Assembly: GCA_013397115.1 (NCBI GenBank)
Contig: VWZW01007725.1
Location: 682,245-746,244 of the forward strand
Length of the DNA stretch: 64,000 nt
Reading direction: 5' to 3'
From: Edolisoma coerulescens
Taxonomy: Eukaryota; Chordata; Aves; Passeriformes; Campephagidae
The notes beneath the pieces were generated by a model that was not told the origin of the DNA, did not search any database, and was given only the letters and a program-made list of their open reading frames with translations. The translations under genes were made by a program, and so were the position numbers. Shown one piece after another: positions 25,001 to 36,400 of the stretch (position 1 is its first letter; each line of letters opens with the position of its first letter).

Positions 25001-25569
25001 TTGCAATCGCTCTCTCTCCAACGGATGTCACCAGCTTCCCTGTTTAACCAATACGTTTACTCTTCTTTAAGGCAGGTAAGAGTCCTCCCACTACCTTGTA
25101 CACGTCGAGTGGAGAGGGCTTAAGGCAGAGAAATGAAACAAATTTGACTTGAAAGTACTTCAGCTGGATCAGTGAAAACAAGACCCAGTTGCAAAGTTAC
25201 CTAACTGAGCCCGTGCTGCACAACTACAGCCAGTTGTGTAACAAACCTCAGGACAATTTTGCAGCTCTTAATCAGGCAAAACTCCCCGCTGATTTCCACG
25301 AGGGAGCTCTAATCAATCAAAAGCTCTGAGAACTGATTCCGGTTTTCTCCTTTTTAATGAAAAGGTTTATTTTGAGCTATGAGAACATCAGATTAGATGA
25401 ACTCAGCAAACCCATAGCGCTCACTTTAACGGCATAAGGAATTCGTCCTGTGTTTTAATCTACCAACTGTATTTGGTAGCGTACAGGGAAAAAAGAAACA
25501 ACACCTTAATAGACATAAAATAATTTCACAAACAACGGACCTGTTCTCCTGACAGGTAAATTAAAAATG
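22031..25569. other. Interval between the two CpG islands; no gene recognised
   Basis: Ordinary AT-rich sequence without a recognisable coding exon or repeat. A consensus-like donor GGCAG|GTAAGA occurs at 25,076 (+), preceded by TTTACTCTTCTTTAAG, and GACAG|GTAAAT occurs near 25,557. They could belong to transcripts starting nearby but have no supported exon. All frames here lack domains. Confidence 0.65.
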
Positions 25570-25762
25570 GAATAGACAGAGGGAGATCCGCGGCTCTTTA
25601 ATTAAACTCCATCCCCTTTGGGCGAACGGGGAAGACCAGCGTCCCCGCCCGGGTTCCTCCCTGAAGTTGCGCCGCTCCCCATGGCAGCCGGGAAGAGAAT
25701 CCCCCCGCGATACGCCCGCAAGTGACCGGCGGGGGTCCCGCGAGCATCCCGAAATCCGCGCA

Positions 25763-25790
25763 GGGAAGACCCTGGCGGGAAGACCCTGGC
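25763..25790 (+). repeat. Perfect 14-bp direct repeat in CpG island B
   Basis: GGGAAGACCCTGGC occurs twice in immediate succession (25,763-25,776 and 25,777-25,790). It is a short slippage duplication within the island and may be polymorphic. Confidence 0.95.
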
Positions 25791-25845
25791 GGAGCGGCGG
25801 CGCCGGGAGCAGGAGGGAGGAGGGCGGGATGCGAGGCACCCGCTC

Positions 25846-25860
25846 CACGTGCGCCCCCTC
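25846..25860. promoter_or_regulatory. E-box CACGTG overlapping a CTCF-like core
   Basis: CACGTG is followed directly by CGCCCCCTC. On the minus strand this reads AGGGGGCGCACGTG. The nine-base AGGGGGCGC matches the CTCF core, but the upstream half of the CTCF consensus matches poorly. USF/MYC-type bHLH factors bind CACGTG in CpG-island promoters, subject to CpG methylation. Binding is inferred from the motif alone. Confidence 0.35.
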
Positions 25861-26090
25861 CGCGCCCGGCACCGCCGGCCGAGNCCTCTGCCCTCCCTGC
25901 GGGAAGCAGCGGGCACCGACGGGCCCTGGGGATGCTCCGGGGCTCCCCTGCACCTCTCCGCCCTCCCTGCCGAGAGCACCGAGCTCTTCTCGAGGGCCCT
26001 TTCAGCACACCTTTGCAGGAGATGCAGTTTGCTTGTACTGCTGAGGGGCCGCCAGTACGGGGCTAAGTCAGTCCAACCAGTGTTTCCAGT

Positions 26091-28128
26091 GAGTTAAACA
26101 TTGGGGTAAATTCGGGCTGTAACATCCACATGCCAGCAGAACTGAAAATGCATCGGGGTCCACAAGGAAAGGAGGCAGCAGTGCCAGCCTGAGAGAGTGA
26201 AACAGGCTTGGATGGTTGCTGCGGGGCCACTGTTCCTTCTGGCATCGGGGCTCTCGCTGACTCTGCAGTGCCTCACCAAATGTCCTAACAGGGAGAAGGG
26301 ATAGGATGGCCCCAACTAAGCAAAAAGAGAGTTCTTACAGTTAAAACACAGCATAAGGACTTGGGATATCAGGATTCACTGTTTGACTTTGCCCACCCAC
26401 GGCAGCCTCTCAGTTCTTGATCTAACAAGCAACTCTGGTGATGCTGAAGTGTGTTCTTGTGAAAAGTTTGGCTGGCTTCCCAGAAATCCTCAGATTACGC
26501 AGGGAACTGGATTCATATTTGTCAGTTAAACAAGTGCCCAAATATTTGTGGAATATGGCATCTTTGTGCCATAGCTCCCCATCTCTGTTATCAACTCCCC
26601 TTCCCTACCTCACAAGAATCTGATGAAGACCTATCTGAGGCACAATGATTTCAGAATGACAGAGCTTCTGAAGCATACCCACTGAGAGATAGATGCTGCA
26701 GTTTCATCCCATTCTCCTCCAAACAAGCATAAAGATATAAACACAAAACATTTTGAAAATAAGGTATCTCCAGGGATGCAAATTTTTCAGGAAAGGAGTG
26801 CGAGACAGAAACAAGTCAGTGTGTGCTGTAAATTTGATGTCAGGTGTTTGCTGAGCTGGCAAATCCTGGAGTACTGCTCCTGACACTGTGAGGTGTGAAA
26901 CAGAGAACAGGCAGGCAAACACATTTGCTAGCCCAAACCAGGAAAACTCATCACAAGTCTTCCAAACTAAAAATTATAAGAGACATCCCTTGGGGTATAG
27001 CTGAAGTCCTCTGTCAGAACCCCATTAATCTCCAATTAGAGACTTCAACATGATACTGATGCAAATGTTAAAACTATACGCTGTAAACCCGATCTTTTTC
27101 ACATTTCTGATAAAGTGCAACAAAAACCAGCATTTTACTGAGCATATTATGCAAAAAATCCTGCTGATCAGTAATTTGTTCACAGCATTAAAATAAAAAA
27201 TTAGTCATTCTATGTACGCACTCACAGAAATCAACTTATATTACTCTCATAATACAGTGACAACTATACAAAACTCATCTAAATAAAATAAACATTATGA
27301 TTTCCCTTGTCTTTTCTGCTTACCTCTTCTCTGTTACTGTTTTGTAAAGCTGGGATTTTTTTTCCTTATGCATCAGTACTTAATAGCATAACCATAAATG
27401 TAATCAAGTTCTCCAGGAAGCCAAGATTTCCCTTAATTTTACTTGGATCTCACAAGTCTTTATCTTAATAGCAGCAGGACCATATTGCACAGATATGCAT
27501 AGGTGAAGCCTCGGGGAAAATCTGTGAATTAATACAAAGGCAGGTTGTGCTTTCCCAGAATAACTGCGGGGTGAGGCTGCTTGGCTCCCAGACCCTGCAT
27601 GCTGTGTCATGGCTGGATGCTGTGACAGCACACTGGCACTGCTTCCTGCTAGTGGGACACAGCCTCTTGCCCACCAGGATGCTGGATGTTGTGCTCGGCT
27701 CTCTAGAAAACAGCCAGAAACACAGGATGCCCTGCAGGAATAGGGGAGACCTCATGCATCTGTGGCTTTGGCAGGACTTTCAGAGAACAGATTTGTGGTC
27801 TAGCTGTGGGCTGGAGCCTATCACTGGGGTAACCTCCTGTAGGGGGCTATAAGAAGGAGCAGGGTCTAAGCTCCATCTGTGTTTATCTGAGTCCAGATGA
27901 ACACGAAGAGGGAGCTTTCTGTTCTCTATCTTACACTCCAGCACTAAAATAATACTTCTCATTCTGAGGCACGGATCCAATAAGGGCCTTGAATATCACC
28001 CTTTAGTTATGTGCCCACACAGCTACATGCCTTGACATTCCCTCTGCTTGCTAATATTACCTGCTTGTATTGCTAAATCACCCTTAAAAGAGAGCTGCTG
28101 TAAATTAGGACAGAACTGCTGAAAGTAC
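26091..28128. other. DNA downstream of CpG island B; no gene recognised
   Basis: AT-rich from about 26.7 kb, with a GC-richer patch at 27,545-27,870 that shows no known element. The overlapping frames there (27,465-27,755 - and 27,547-27,852 +) are reciprocal shadows without domains. Nothing else is supported. Confidence 0.65.
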
Positions 28129-28180
28129 CTGCGTCCTCCTGCGGGTGGCATCAGAATGTCTTCAGCGGACCAAGGCGTGC
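28129..28180 (-). other. Candidate 52-nt internal exon (minus strand)
   Basis: On the minus strand, TCATCCCTCTCCTGTCTCTT followed by TCCTAG (a strong polypyrimidine tract and AG) precedes 52 nt, which end GGACGCAG|GTACTT. The segment is CpG-rich for its surroundings. It is open in one frame (two bases, then TPWSAEDILMPPAGGR, then two bases). The protein is not recognised. It lies downstream of the AATAAA of the segment at 28,338-28,602 and could be an alternative exon: the exon-like end at 28,803 has the phase needed to join either. Chance occurrence is a real alternative. Confidence 0.2.
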
Positions 28181-28337
28181 CTAGGAAAGAGACAGGAGAG
28201 GGATGATACTCCTGCTTGCCAACCGCCAGAATCATTACAGTGTGAGCGCTGCTACGAAGTTCACATAAATCAGCAGATCTTTAAATTAAATGAATGATTT
28301 AAAGTAGTAAGAATTAACATCACTCCATCAGCCCTTT

Positions 28338-28602
28338 TAATTCTGACAAAGAAACCTTTATTAAACCTCTCGGCCAAGCTCTGTACAGGTTACAGTTATC
28401 ACAAGAGGAGGATGCAAATGCGTGGTTTAAACTCTCAGCTTCTACAGCTTCAGCAAAATGGGAACTTTATCACCACCAAAAGTAGTTTCATACTTTTTCA
28501 TGTAAGCCTCAAGGAGTCGGTTACAAATTGATGAACGCAAATGAATCACCACAGTCGCCCAACAGAACACAGAAGTGTTAAGTGTAGCCAGGATAACAAA
28601 GG
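28338..28602 (-). other. Candidate terminal exon with polyadenylation signal (minus strand)
   Basis: On the minus strand an acceptor-like GTTGCATCTGTAG (AG at 28,604-28,603) precedes a frame of 53 codons ending at TAG (28,444-28,442). The frame has a hydrophobic stretch (FVILATLNTSVFCWATVVI) followed by a basic/charged tail (LEAYMKKYE) and retains several CpGs. AATAAA lies at 28,362-28,357, about 80 nt after the stop, giving the compact 3' end seen in short mRNAs. There is no poly(A) run in the DNA, so a processed retrocopy is not indicated. The family is not recognised. Confidence 0.25.
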
Positions 28603-28802
28603 CTACAGATGCAACCAGAGCAGGATTGTTTTGTGCTTTGAAACTATTGTGTTACAATTGTCATGCTTGTTTCTGGTACGTGTATAGATCAGGAAAGACC
28701 TTATCACACTGAGACATGTCAGTGCATACTCCCAAGCCAATATACATCTTGGAAACATTCAAGTGCCATGGGTCTAACTATTGAGGAAATGTACTGCCTT
28801 AC

Positions 28803-28824
28803 CTGCAGAGTATCTTGTGCTCAT
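28803..28824 (-). other. Candidate start exon for the small minus-strand frame
   Basis: The minus strand has an ATG with A at -3 (28,824-28,822), then seven codons and one extra base ending CTGCAG|GTAAGG, an excellent donor (GT at 28,802-28,801). Joining to 28,602 across a 200-nt intron gives a continuous 60-residue frame (MSTRYSA then AFVILATL...) with one predicted membrane helix and a cytosolic-like basic tail. The upstream extent of this exon and any promoter are unknown. The model is inference from splice signals and phase only. Confidence 0.2.
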
Positions 28825-31800
28825 TTTAGAATACTTTTTTTCAGAATTTGATCATGCCTTGTACTGTTCAGTTGCTCATATGACTGAATTGCACTGCCTG
28901 AGACCATAATCGCAACAAACCTTAGTCAACCTGTGCCCAGCAACCACCATCAGCTGTAAAAGGAGGAGAGCATGACCTTCAAAAACACATCAGGAAAAAT
29001 GTTTCTTTCTTTTCTGTTTTTTTTCTTCCTCTTCTTTAAAAACATTTTGAATGATACAAGTTGGTGCTTGTTGCCCTTGCAAGCATTGGTCTGCTCACCT
29101 GACATTTACATCTGACTTTCCTACCAGAAAATCTAGTGATTTTGCTTAGGAACTTCATTGACACTGTTGCTTACAAAAGGCCTGGATTAATTTCATTAGA
29201 GACTGCATACTTGATCTCTACAATAACTAGTGAGGTGGGACCCTTCTCTTTTTTAAAGTTTAGGAATGTGAAAGAAGGTTGAAGTTCAAACCATCTGCCT
29301 TCTGAAAAACTGGGTTCTTTCAGGGTATTTCCAGGAAAAGAAATCCCATATGCTGCCCTAAAACTTATCTCTGATTTATACTGATAGAGGACCAATTCCA
29401 GTTTACCATTTCCTTCCATTAATTTACTCTTAACAAAGTTAGTATTGAAAAAAAAAGCAAGATTTGTTCTCATGAGATTTAGAGTTATGAGTCTGTGTGT
29501 ACAACAGTCATCACAGAGAATGAGTGGTTTTTTTCTTGTCAGCAGTGATTCTATTCTTAGTTTTGTATGTGGTCCTTATGTGTGTCATAGATAGGCACAA
29601 TAGATACACATTGGCAGCTTTGATCATATTCAGAGATGAGCTGATCTCCCAGTCCAGGAAATTATCCTAAAACTCTCATCATCTTGGCAACAGAATTTTA
29701 ACCAACAGTTCCCAAGAGCCTCTGCCAGCACATTGTTGCCTTTAGAGGATTCTGAGCTACTAAACATGTTAGAGGAAATGAGAAAGACACAGGAATTATA
29801 TATGTAAAAAAAAAAAAAACCCACAACAACAACAAAATCTACTTGGGTTACAGCTATAAATTTGGATCCCAATGGTTTTAAAAATCATTCAGGCAGTTGT
29901 GTGATGTGTGGCACTATCTGAACCCTCACACTGGACTCTCCTGGCTTCAATCCATAATCACCTTGTGGTCCCTCAGCACAGCTTTGTGGCACCAAATAGC
30001 AATAAAGCTGACACCATTGCTGACAGTAGGATGTGGTATTGAGTACTTTGACAAGACAAAGTACACATTAGCCTGAATGCAGGGCTGTGCTTCGTAGCAA
30101 AAGAAAGCTAAGTGGTACAATCTCTTGCTGCCTGCCACTGCTGAGTCACAGTCACTCATGCCATGGCATGACAGTGAGAAGCCTGAGCACTGCCCAGCGG
30201 CTCCCATAAAACAAGAGATATTCCAAGAAAGACAATCATAAGCAGTAACTGATGCAGAAATTGATTCCAGTGACTTTTCAAGACTGTATTATCTTCAGTG
30301 CCACCTGCTGAGCTATCTGACATCTCTGGGAATTGACACCAGTGAAAGAATGTGAAAAAAACAAAGATAACCTTGTTTCTCTAAAAGATTCCCTTCTTGA
30401 AGAAGATTATTTAAAAAGGAAAATAATCAAAGAAAGTGATAAGGGTTGAAGATTCTGAGGCACACAGAATCACCTCACCTTTACCTACCCAGCTTGCTAG
30501 GGGAACCTCATGCCATTTTGCCATGGGTGGTACTATTTCCCTTCCCCAGTGTATTCATCCCTTTTGTGCAACCTCACAGCCCTGCTTATTGACATCAAAT
30601 TGATCAACAGGAAAAGAATAAAAATAATCCTACCTCTGAATAAAAACATTTGTCTCTGCCCAAAACTGAACAAGGGACAATTGAATCCTCCCTCATCCTC
30701 TCCAGAAAAGTCACAGGGGATTTCTCATGGCTGGTGACAGTGGCCACCAGTGATGCCAGAGAGTGTCTCTCGTCCTGTAGCAATGCAATGCAACTGTAGA
30801 TGAACTGCAGTGTGGAGCTTTATGGCTGGCAACTGTGCTTCCACCTGTGGGGTTTAGGCATGCAGTTCTATTGATTTCGGTACCTCTCTGTGTGGTTCTG
30901 GCTTTACTCACTGGTTAATTTTTGAAGAACCACATAGCTCAGCAGAAATCAGAGTAAGCAGCCAACCATTCACTCTGCACAACTTGCAGGACTCATGGCC
31001 ATGTTCAGACTTAGTGCTGCCTAAAACCAAGGAGTCCATTACAGAAGGGGACCTGTAGCTTCCCTATATGCTCTGTAATTGTATTCAAGACACATTCAGC
31101 TACAGGTACTGCGTATCACAGACAGACAATGTTAAGGATTTGCCTTACTGCAAGTCCCATAGTGCCACACCTCCCATATCTCATGAGTCTTCATGTCATC
31201 AGACAAGTAGTTAGGAGAGGCTGTTCCTCCCTGTGACTATAGGATCACTATTCTGGCTCTATTTACCACTATATGGACCTTTAAGCTCAATACAGGCAGC
31301 CAAAATAGTTTTTCACTGGCCAGTGGTGGATGATGCAAGACCAATCCAACAAGTACGGTGTTGTCACAGCATCTGGCAACATTGCAAACAGGCATTGGTC
31401 AGGGTGGCATGACCAAACTTCCACATTGTGGGAAGAGATGGAGGATAAAAGCTCACAGTGTGCAGAAGGAAGCTGTTTGCAAGCTTTTTTGTCATGTCTG
31501 AATTTAATGTGGGTGAATTTAAAAGAGGTAAAAATGTAATCTAGCTGGCTAAATATCATGGAAAAATGAAGACAGATCACAGCATCTAGACAGAGATATA
31601 ATGTTTTAAAGTGGTATCGCATTACTGAATAAAGTTTTCCTTATAGCAATGGTGAAAATGGAAGGAATTATAGTAGCACTTACCTAATATACTTTGATGA
31701 TAATTTTGCAAGGATAAGTTAATATACCAACACTTTTTCCTCTTACCAGCCTTTTCTGTGTTTTGGCAGCCCATAGTATTTTTTCTGTGCTCCCTCCACT

Positions 31801-33320
31801 GCCCCCAGAGCAGAGTTGAGAATGAGAAAAGGTTCCAACCTAAACCAAGCTGAGAATAATTGGTCCATCATAACCTTTTTACTGAACGAAACATGACATT
31901 TCACCTAGAAATAAAGATTCAGTTTAGTGTTGTTCTTTGGTCCATTAGTTAATAGGGGGTAAAGATTACACTTTGGTCATGCTGTTGCCGACATGTGCTT
32001 GGCCATTTGCCACTCTGGCTGCTCCTGGACAGATTTTTAGCTACTGTGTAGCATGTGCATTTCTATCACTCTGTCAAATAGCAATTGATTATGCCAGCCA
32101 CACGCTGTTTTCCTTGGAACAAAAAACTCTAAAGCTTGTTTAACAGTAAGAGTCTGTCGCTTCCTCTCAACAATTGTCTGAGAGAGAAAAAGCATCTTTT
32201 GTTACAAATGGTTTGCTTAAAAACACCCAGCTCTTTTTGTGCTGAAGTTTCACACACAGCAGGAGACTATCTGTGTTTCAGTAATAAAATGTCTCTACTG
32301 TCAGGGTCAGAGGTGGTTTTTTGCAAGGTACCATGGGTCCTGGCAAGACTCAGAGCCCTGATACCATAGAAGATATTTAGTATCCCTTGTTCCCTGTATC
32401 CTACAGATGGTGATTTTTATTGGCTTTTATGAGAACATGAATAAGGAGGTACTGTGGAATTTGTACTGCGGTACAAATGGGAATTAACCAATAAAAATAC
32501 ATTCAGAGCCCTTAAACAGCTTGTTATCTTCACCATTTAAAGACATCTTTAAGCCTGTTCTCTACAATAAGGTAATGGTCTATGAAGGTAAAAATCAGTT
32601 TTTCACCATCACAACAGAAAATTCCTCTTCACTTATGCTCTTAGTATCCTCTTAGCAAGAAACAGAGGAAAAGCAAATTTCAGTATCTTCTGATGCAAAG
32701 CTAAGACTCCTAATTGCTCTGCATAGCTTTTAATAGAAAAAGGGTACACCTTAATGCAGTTGATGAATTCCACTTTTATTTATAAGATTTTTTAGTATTT
32801 CACCCCAGAGAAAAGATGTTAACTTATTTAACTTGTTCCTACATTCTCTTACTATTTTTTTATTTTAAACATCAAAAGCAGCTTTTCTAGGCCAAAATGA
32901 CCTCTAGTGCAACTCTCTTCTAGTCATGCCATTAATGTCATTGACTCTCTCCTAGTCAATGCCATCTTTTTAACAGCAATGATTATGGAAACCATTGCTT
33001 CCATCTTCTTGCTATGGAAAGCCAGTTGTGATGTCCAGGCAAACAAAGAGAGGCCGTGAAGATGGGACTCTGAACAGGAAAAGAGTTGGCTTCACAACTG
33101 GAAGAGAAGGAAGAATATCCTGCAGTATTTTCTCTTTTTTGTTGTCAAATTTAGAAAGCCTTTGAGATTCCCTACAAAGCAGCTGGGGACAAATGTAGAG
33201 AAGAACATAATTTTACCAGCAACTCTTGCAATTAGCAAATCAGAACTAAAATCACTGATGTCTGGCAGGGAGCATTCACAGACTAGTCACAATGACATGA
33301 TTTTCTGCTTCTTTCAATAG
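28825..33320. other. AT-rich DNA, no gene recognised
   Basis: No conserved coding segment or known repeat. A 14-A run at 29,806-29,819 leads into CAACAACAA-type sequence. A slightly GC-richer patch at 30,690-30,910 has nothing identifiable. Frames such as 31,287-31,622 (-) and 32,136-32,369 (+) have no domain. Confidence 0.7.
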
Positions 33321-33466
33321 TTGACCCAGAAGCAGCCACAGCCTGGTTTTCATTCCTGTATTGTGCAGTGGTATTAGTCCGGTCATCTGAAGTGTTATTA
33401 TTACACATGGCTGCTTCAGCTCTTTGTCCCTCACTTTTTAAAGGGACTGCAGGTGTCCTGGAACAG
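33321..33466 (+). other. Candidate 146-nt exon (plus strand)
   Basis: TTTTCTGCTTCTTTCAATAG precedes the segment and GGAACAG|GTAAGA follows it; both are near-consensus splice sites. One frame is open throughout (two bases, then 48 codons, from DPEAATAWFSF to AGVLEQ), with a hydrophobic stretch in the first half and an internal ATG at 33,407. It ends in phase 0. No family is recognised. A 48-codon open stretch is not rare by chance, so confidence is low. It is interesting mainly because the candidate exons at 43.1, 43.5 and 49.3 kb can follow it in phase. Confidence 0.2.
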
Positions 33467-36400
33467 GTAAGAGAAGGCAGATTTCCAATGAAGAAACTGC
33501 CGAATGGGCAGCTTCAGGAGCTCATAGATTAATGCATTATAAGAAATTATATGAGAAATTCAAGACTGATGAAAAATTAATTTTCTCTCTCTTAAAATAT
33601 CAGATTTAATTCTGCTAAACTTGAGGTTCAATTTTTATTATTTCAGAAGCTGGCCTGGACACCAGCTCCACTTCTGCAAAGCATAAATTGGTGAGAGTAA
33701 TTGCTGAAGCCAGGGATCCCAGCTGAAACTGAAGCCCCCTTTGTTGGGGCTTTACAAGAATAAAATAAGCAGCTTGTGCCTAAGAAGATGACTAGAGAAG
33801 GTGGATGTGAGAGGGTAAACAGTGGCACAGATTAAAAATGTGATTTCTTGAAAGAATTTGTTAACAAGCCAATTTCAGAGCCAACAGTAGACCCATAACT
33901 TCTGATGATAACCTTCCCAAATCAGCACCTGGTGTGCAAAAACTCCACAAACAACCAAACGGCATCAACTCACCCAGAGGTTTTGAGCCTAGGGAAGTAT
34001 TTACTATTAAGCAGCTGTTCCTTACTCAAGAAAAGGATAAACTTTACATTTTGAAGTGTATAGTGATCCCAGTGAACATTTCAGGCAATATGAGCAATGT
34101 GGCTTGGGATAAGACACAGATTTTCAGAAGAGAGGCAGAGAATTTCCAAAAAAAGGTACACAACGTATTTTCCACAATCGGTTAGAGAGAACTGTAGCAC
34201 AGGCAGGGTGAGGAGGTGTCAGATGTTAACAGGGAGGCTTGAGCCATTCTGTCAGCTGCTGTGGCTAGTGCTAAGAGAAAGAATTACCACAGTGACAAGG
34301 GTGGAAGAGGCCTTCAGGGGTGATGAAAATATACACTAAAAGCATTTTACACAAAAGGATGCTTGAAATGTGTTATTTGCAGTTATTTTAACTACTAACA
34401 TGTGAAGCAGGTTGCAGACCATTTTTTCTCTCATTTCTGCTCTCCTAGCAACAGAATAAGTGTTTTTAACAGGTGTGAGCAACAGAAATTCCAACAGAAA
34501 ATAAAATATGCTGAGTGAAACAAGAATAAGGTGATCCTTACGGGGAGATTCCTGCCTTGTCAGATTACAAGGATGAATTTAATGCAGAATTCGATAGGGA
34601 TCAGTCACAGAAAATCACACAACAAGACAAGGACTTGAAAAACTCCCACCCACTATATCTGTGCACCTGTAACAGTGTAATTAGAACTTATGGCTGCACT
34701 TATTAGAAAGATTGTCATCCCACTTTAGGAACTTATGACTTTTTAAAAATCTACTTGTTTAGGAGTGCAACTTTTCATACAGCTCAGCAAATCCCAAACC
34801 CTCTCTGATAAGATTAGGAAGAAATTCTGCCTATGCACAGGTTATTCTACATTAATCACCTGTCCACTGAGGCAATGGTAGCCCTCACAAAGATAAGATG
34901 TCAGAACAAGATGAAGCATTGGTCTGATTCAGCATGAAAAGTTCTTACGTGCTAGTGCTTAAGGTTTTCCCCAAAGTGCTGACTTTTATCCTCACTGACT
35001 TTAGTTCATACACAAGTGTATTAAATGAAAAAAAAAGAAAGATTGTCATCCTCCTTTCTTCAGACTGCTGTGCATGCATGTGGTTTTTTCAGCCTATTAC
35101 AGGGCTTCCAGAAATGGGGTCTGTGATACTTCAATGTTTCAGCCGTTTTGCGTCATAAATAAAAGAGTTGAGGAATCCTTAGATTTCCTACAGAAAGGTT
35201 TTCTTTTGTACTGTGACTAACACTGCTGAGCTGATATTTTTCTGCATATTTGCTGAAGATGGAGGTTGAAGGTAATGAGAAGAACTTCAAGGGCACTGTG
35301 ATTTATACCTAAATTTTAATGAGAACAAGTTATCTCCTGGTGTGTCCCTTTTCAACTTTTTTTTTGAAGTTAACAAAATATTTCCAAGAATTTACCCTGA
35401 TTGACCCGAACTGTTACCTGTGAAGATATTCAACCATCTGCTAAAATCATTTTTATATAGCACCTTGCTTAAATCAAAAATGTTAGCTGAAGTCCTAATT
35501 CATGACCAAAGGGAAAGGGCTCGTGCACATCTGTGCTTCAGAACAGTTCTGATGCTCCATGCAGGAAGCCTGGAAAAAATCAGAAATTCGTAGGTTTATC
35601 CTTTCTAGGATCCTTTTTTAACTTCTCTGTATGTGTCCTGTCTCTCTTCATGAATCTTACCTCTGGCACATCATCTGGGCTTCCAGTTTTTTGTTTTCTG
35701 TCTCTTTCCTTACCCCCCAGCTATAAACTCTTCCAGCTCTCTTTTGCTAACCTTAGACTTGGGTTTATTTTCCATTCTAGACTATATTCAGGACTATCAA
35801 CATTATTATTAATGACATATTTTATCATTTTATTAACAATCTTTCATTATGCATCTGCTGTACTGCTGAAGCCAATTAGAAAAATAATTACCTTCCTGTG
35901 CCTGAGCAGAAAATCGGCTTAACTCCAGAAAAAAGTGTTCTCCAGGAAGGTTCCCATTAAAATGTAGCTTGCGACATGCAGTAGCCTGAACACTATTGAT
36001 TCTATTTACTGAGTCCTACCTAGCCACAGTGTTTATTTCCTATAACAAATCCATCAGTGATGAATAAGTGGGTTCAGCAGCTCCTGTCCAAAGATTTGCA
36101 CTTGCTTACTGGAGGGAATCCTGCATCATCTGTTATCCACATGCTGTCCTCAAGGGTCATCATTAGCTAAGAAAGAGCCTGTTATTTCTCGTATGCCATC
36201 CTCTAGACACACACAAGTCAGCTGCTGAAGTCTTTCTGGGTTCTTGGAGGCCATCCACTGTAACAGCCAGGCCCCGAGGGCAGCACCAGCCTTGACTGCC
36301 TCTGTCTCACTGTGACCACTGCCCAGCATGCCCAAGACCATCAGACCCTGCCCCAGCAGTGAAGCAGCAGAGCCGGTCTCCGGCATCCCACAGCCCTGAC

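Larger units (their letters stand above)
25570..26090. promoter_or_regulatory. CpG island B (candidate promoter)
   Basis: CpG-dense block with its core at about 25,590-26,000. Visible elements are a GC box (GGGCGG, 25,822-25,827), a CACGTG E-box (25,846-25,851) running into CGCCCCCTC (AGGGGGCGC on the minus strand, the core of CTCF-type sites), and a 14-bp direct repeat. On the right shoulder a GTGAGT donor-like site follows TTTCCA at 26,089, so a noncoding plus-strand first exon ending at 26,088 is conceivable. Open frames spanning the island on both strands are GC-driven and contain the N at 25,884. No first coding exon of a known gene is recognised. Confidence 0.75.

Noticed and set aside
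25561..26097. Six overlapping long frames on both strands of CpG island B
   Set aside because: Simultaneously open frames in nearly all readings are a composition effect. They are arginine/proline/glycine-rich and include an N.
33934..34185. 83-codon plus-strand frame
   Set aside because: Considered as an exon with a donor at AAAAAAAG|GTAC, but the acceptor is weak and the peptide matches nothing known.
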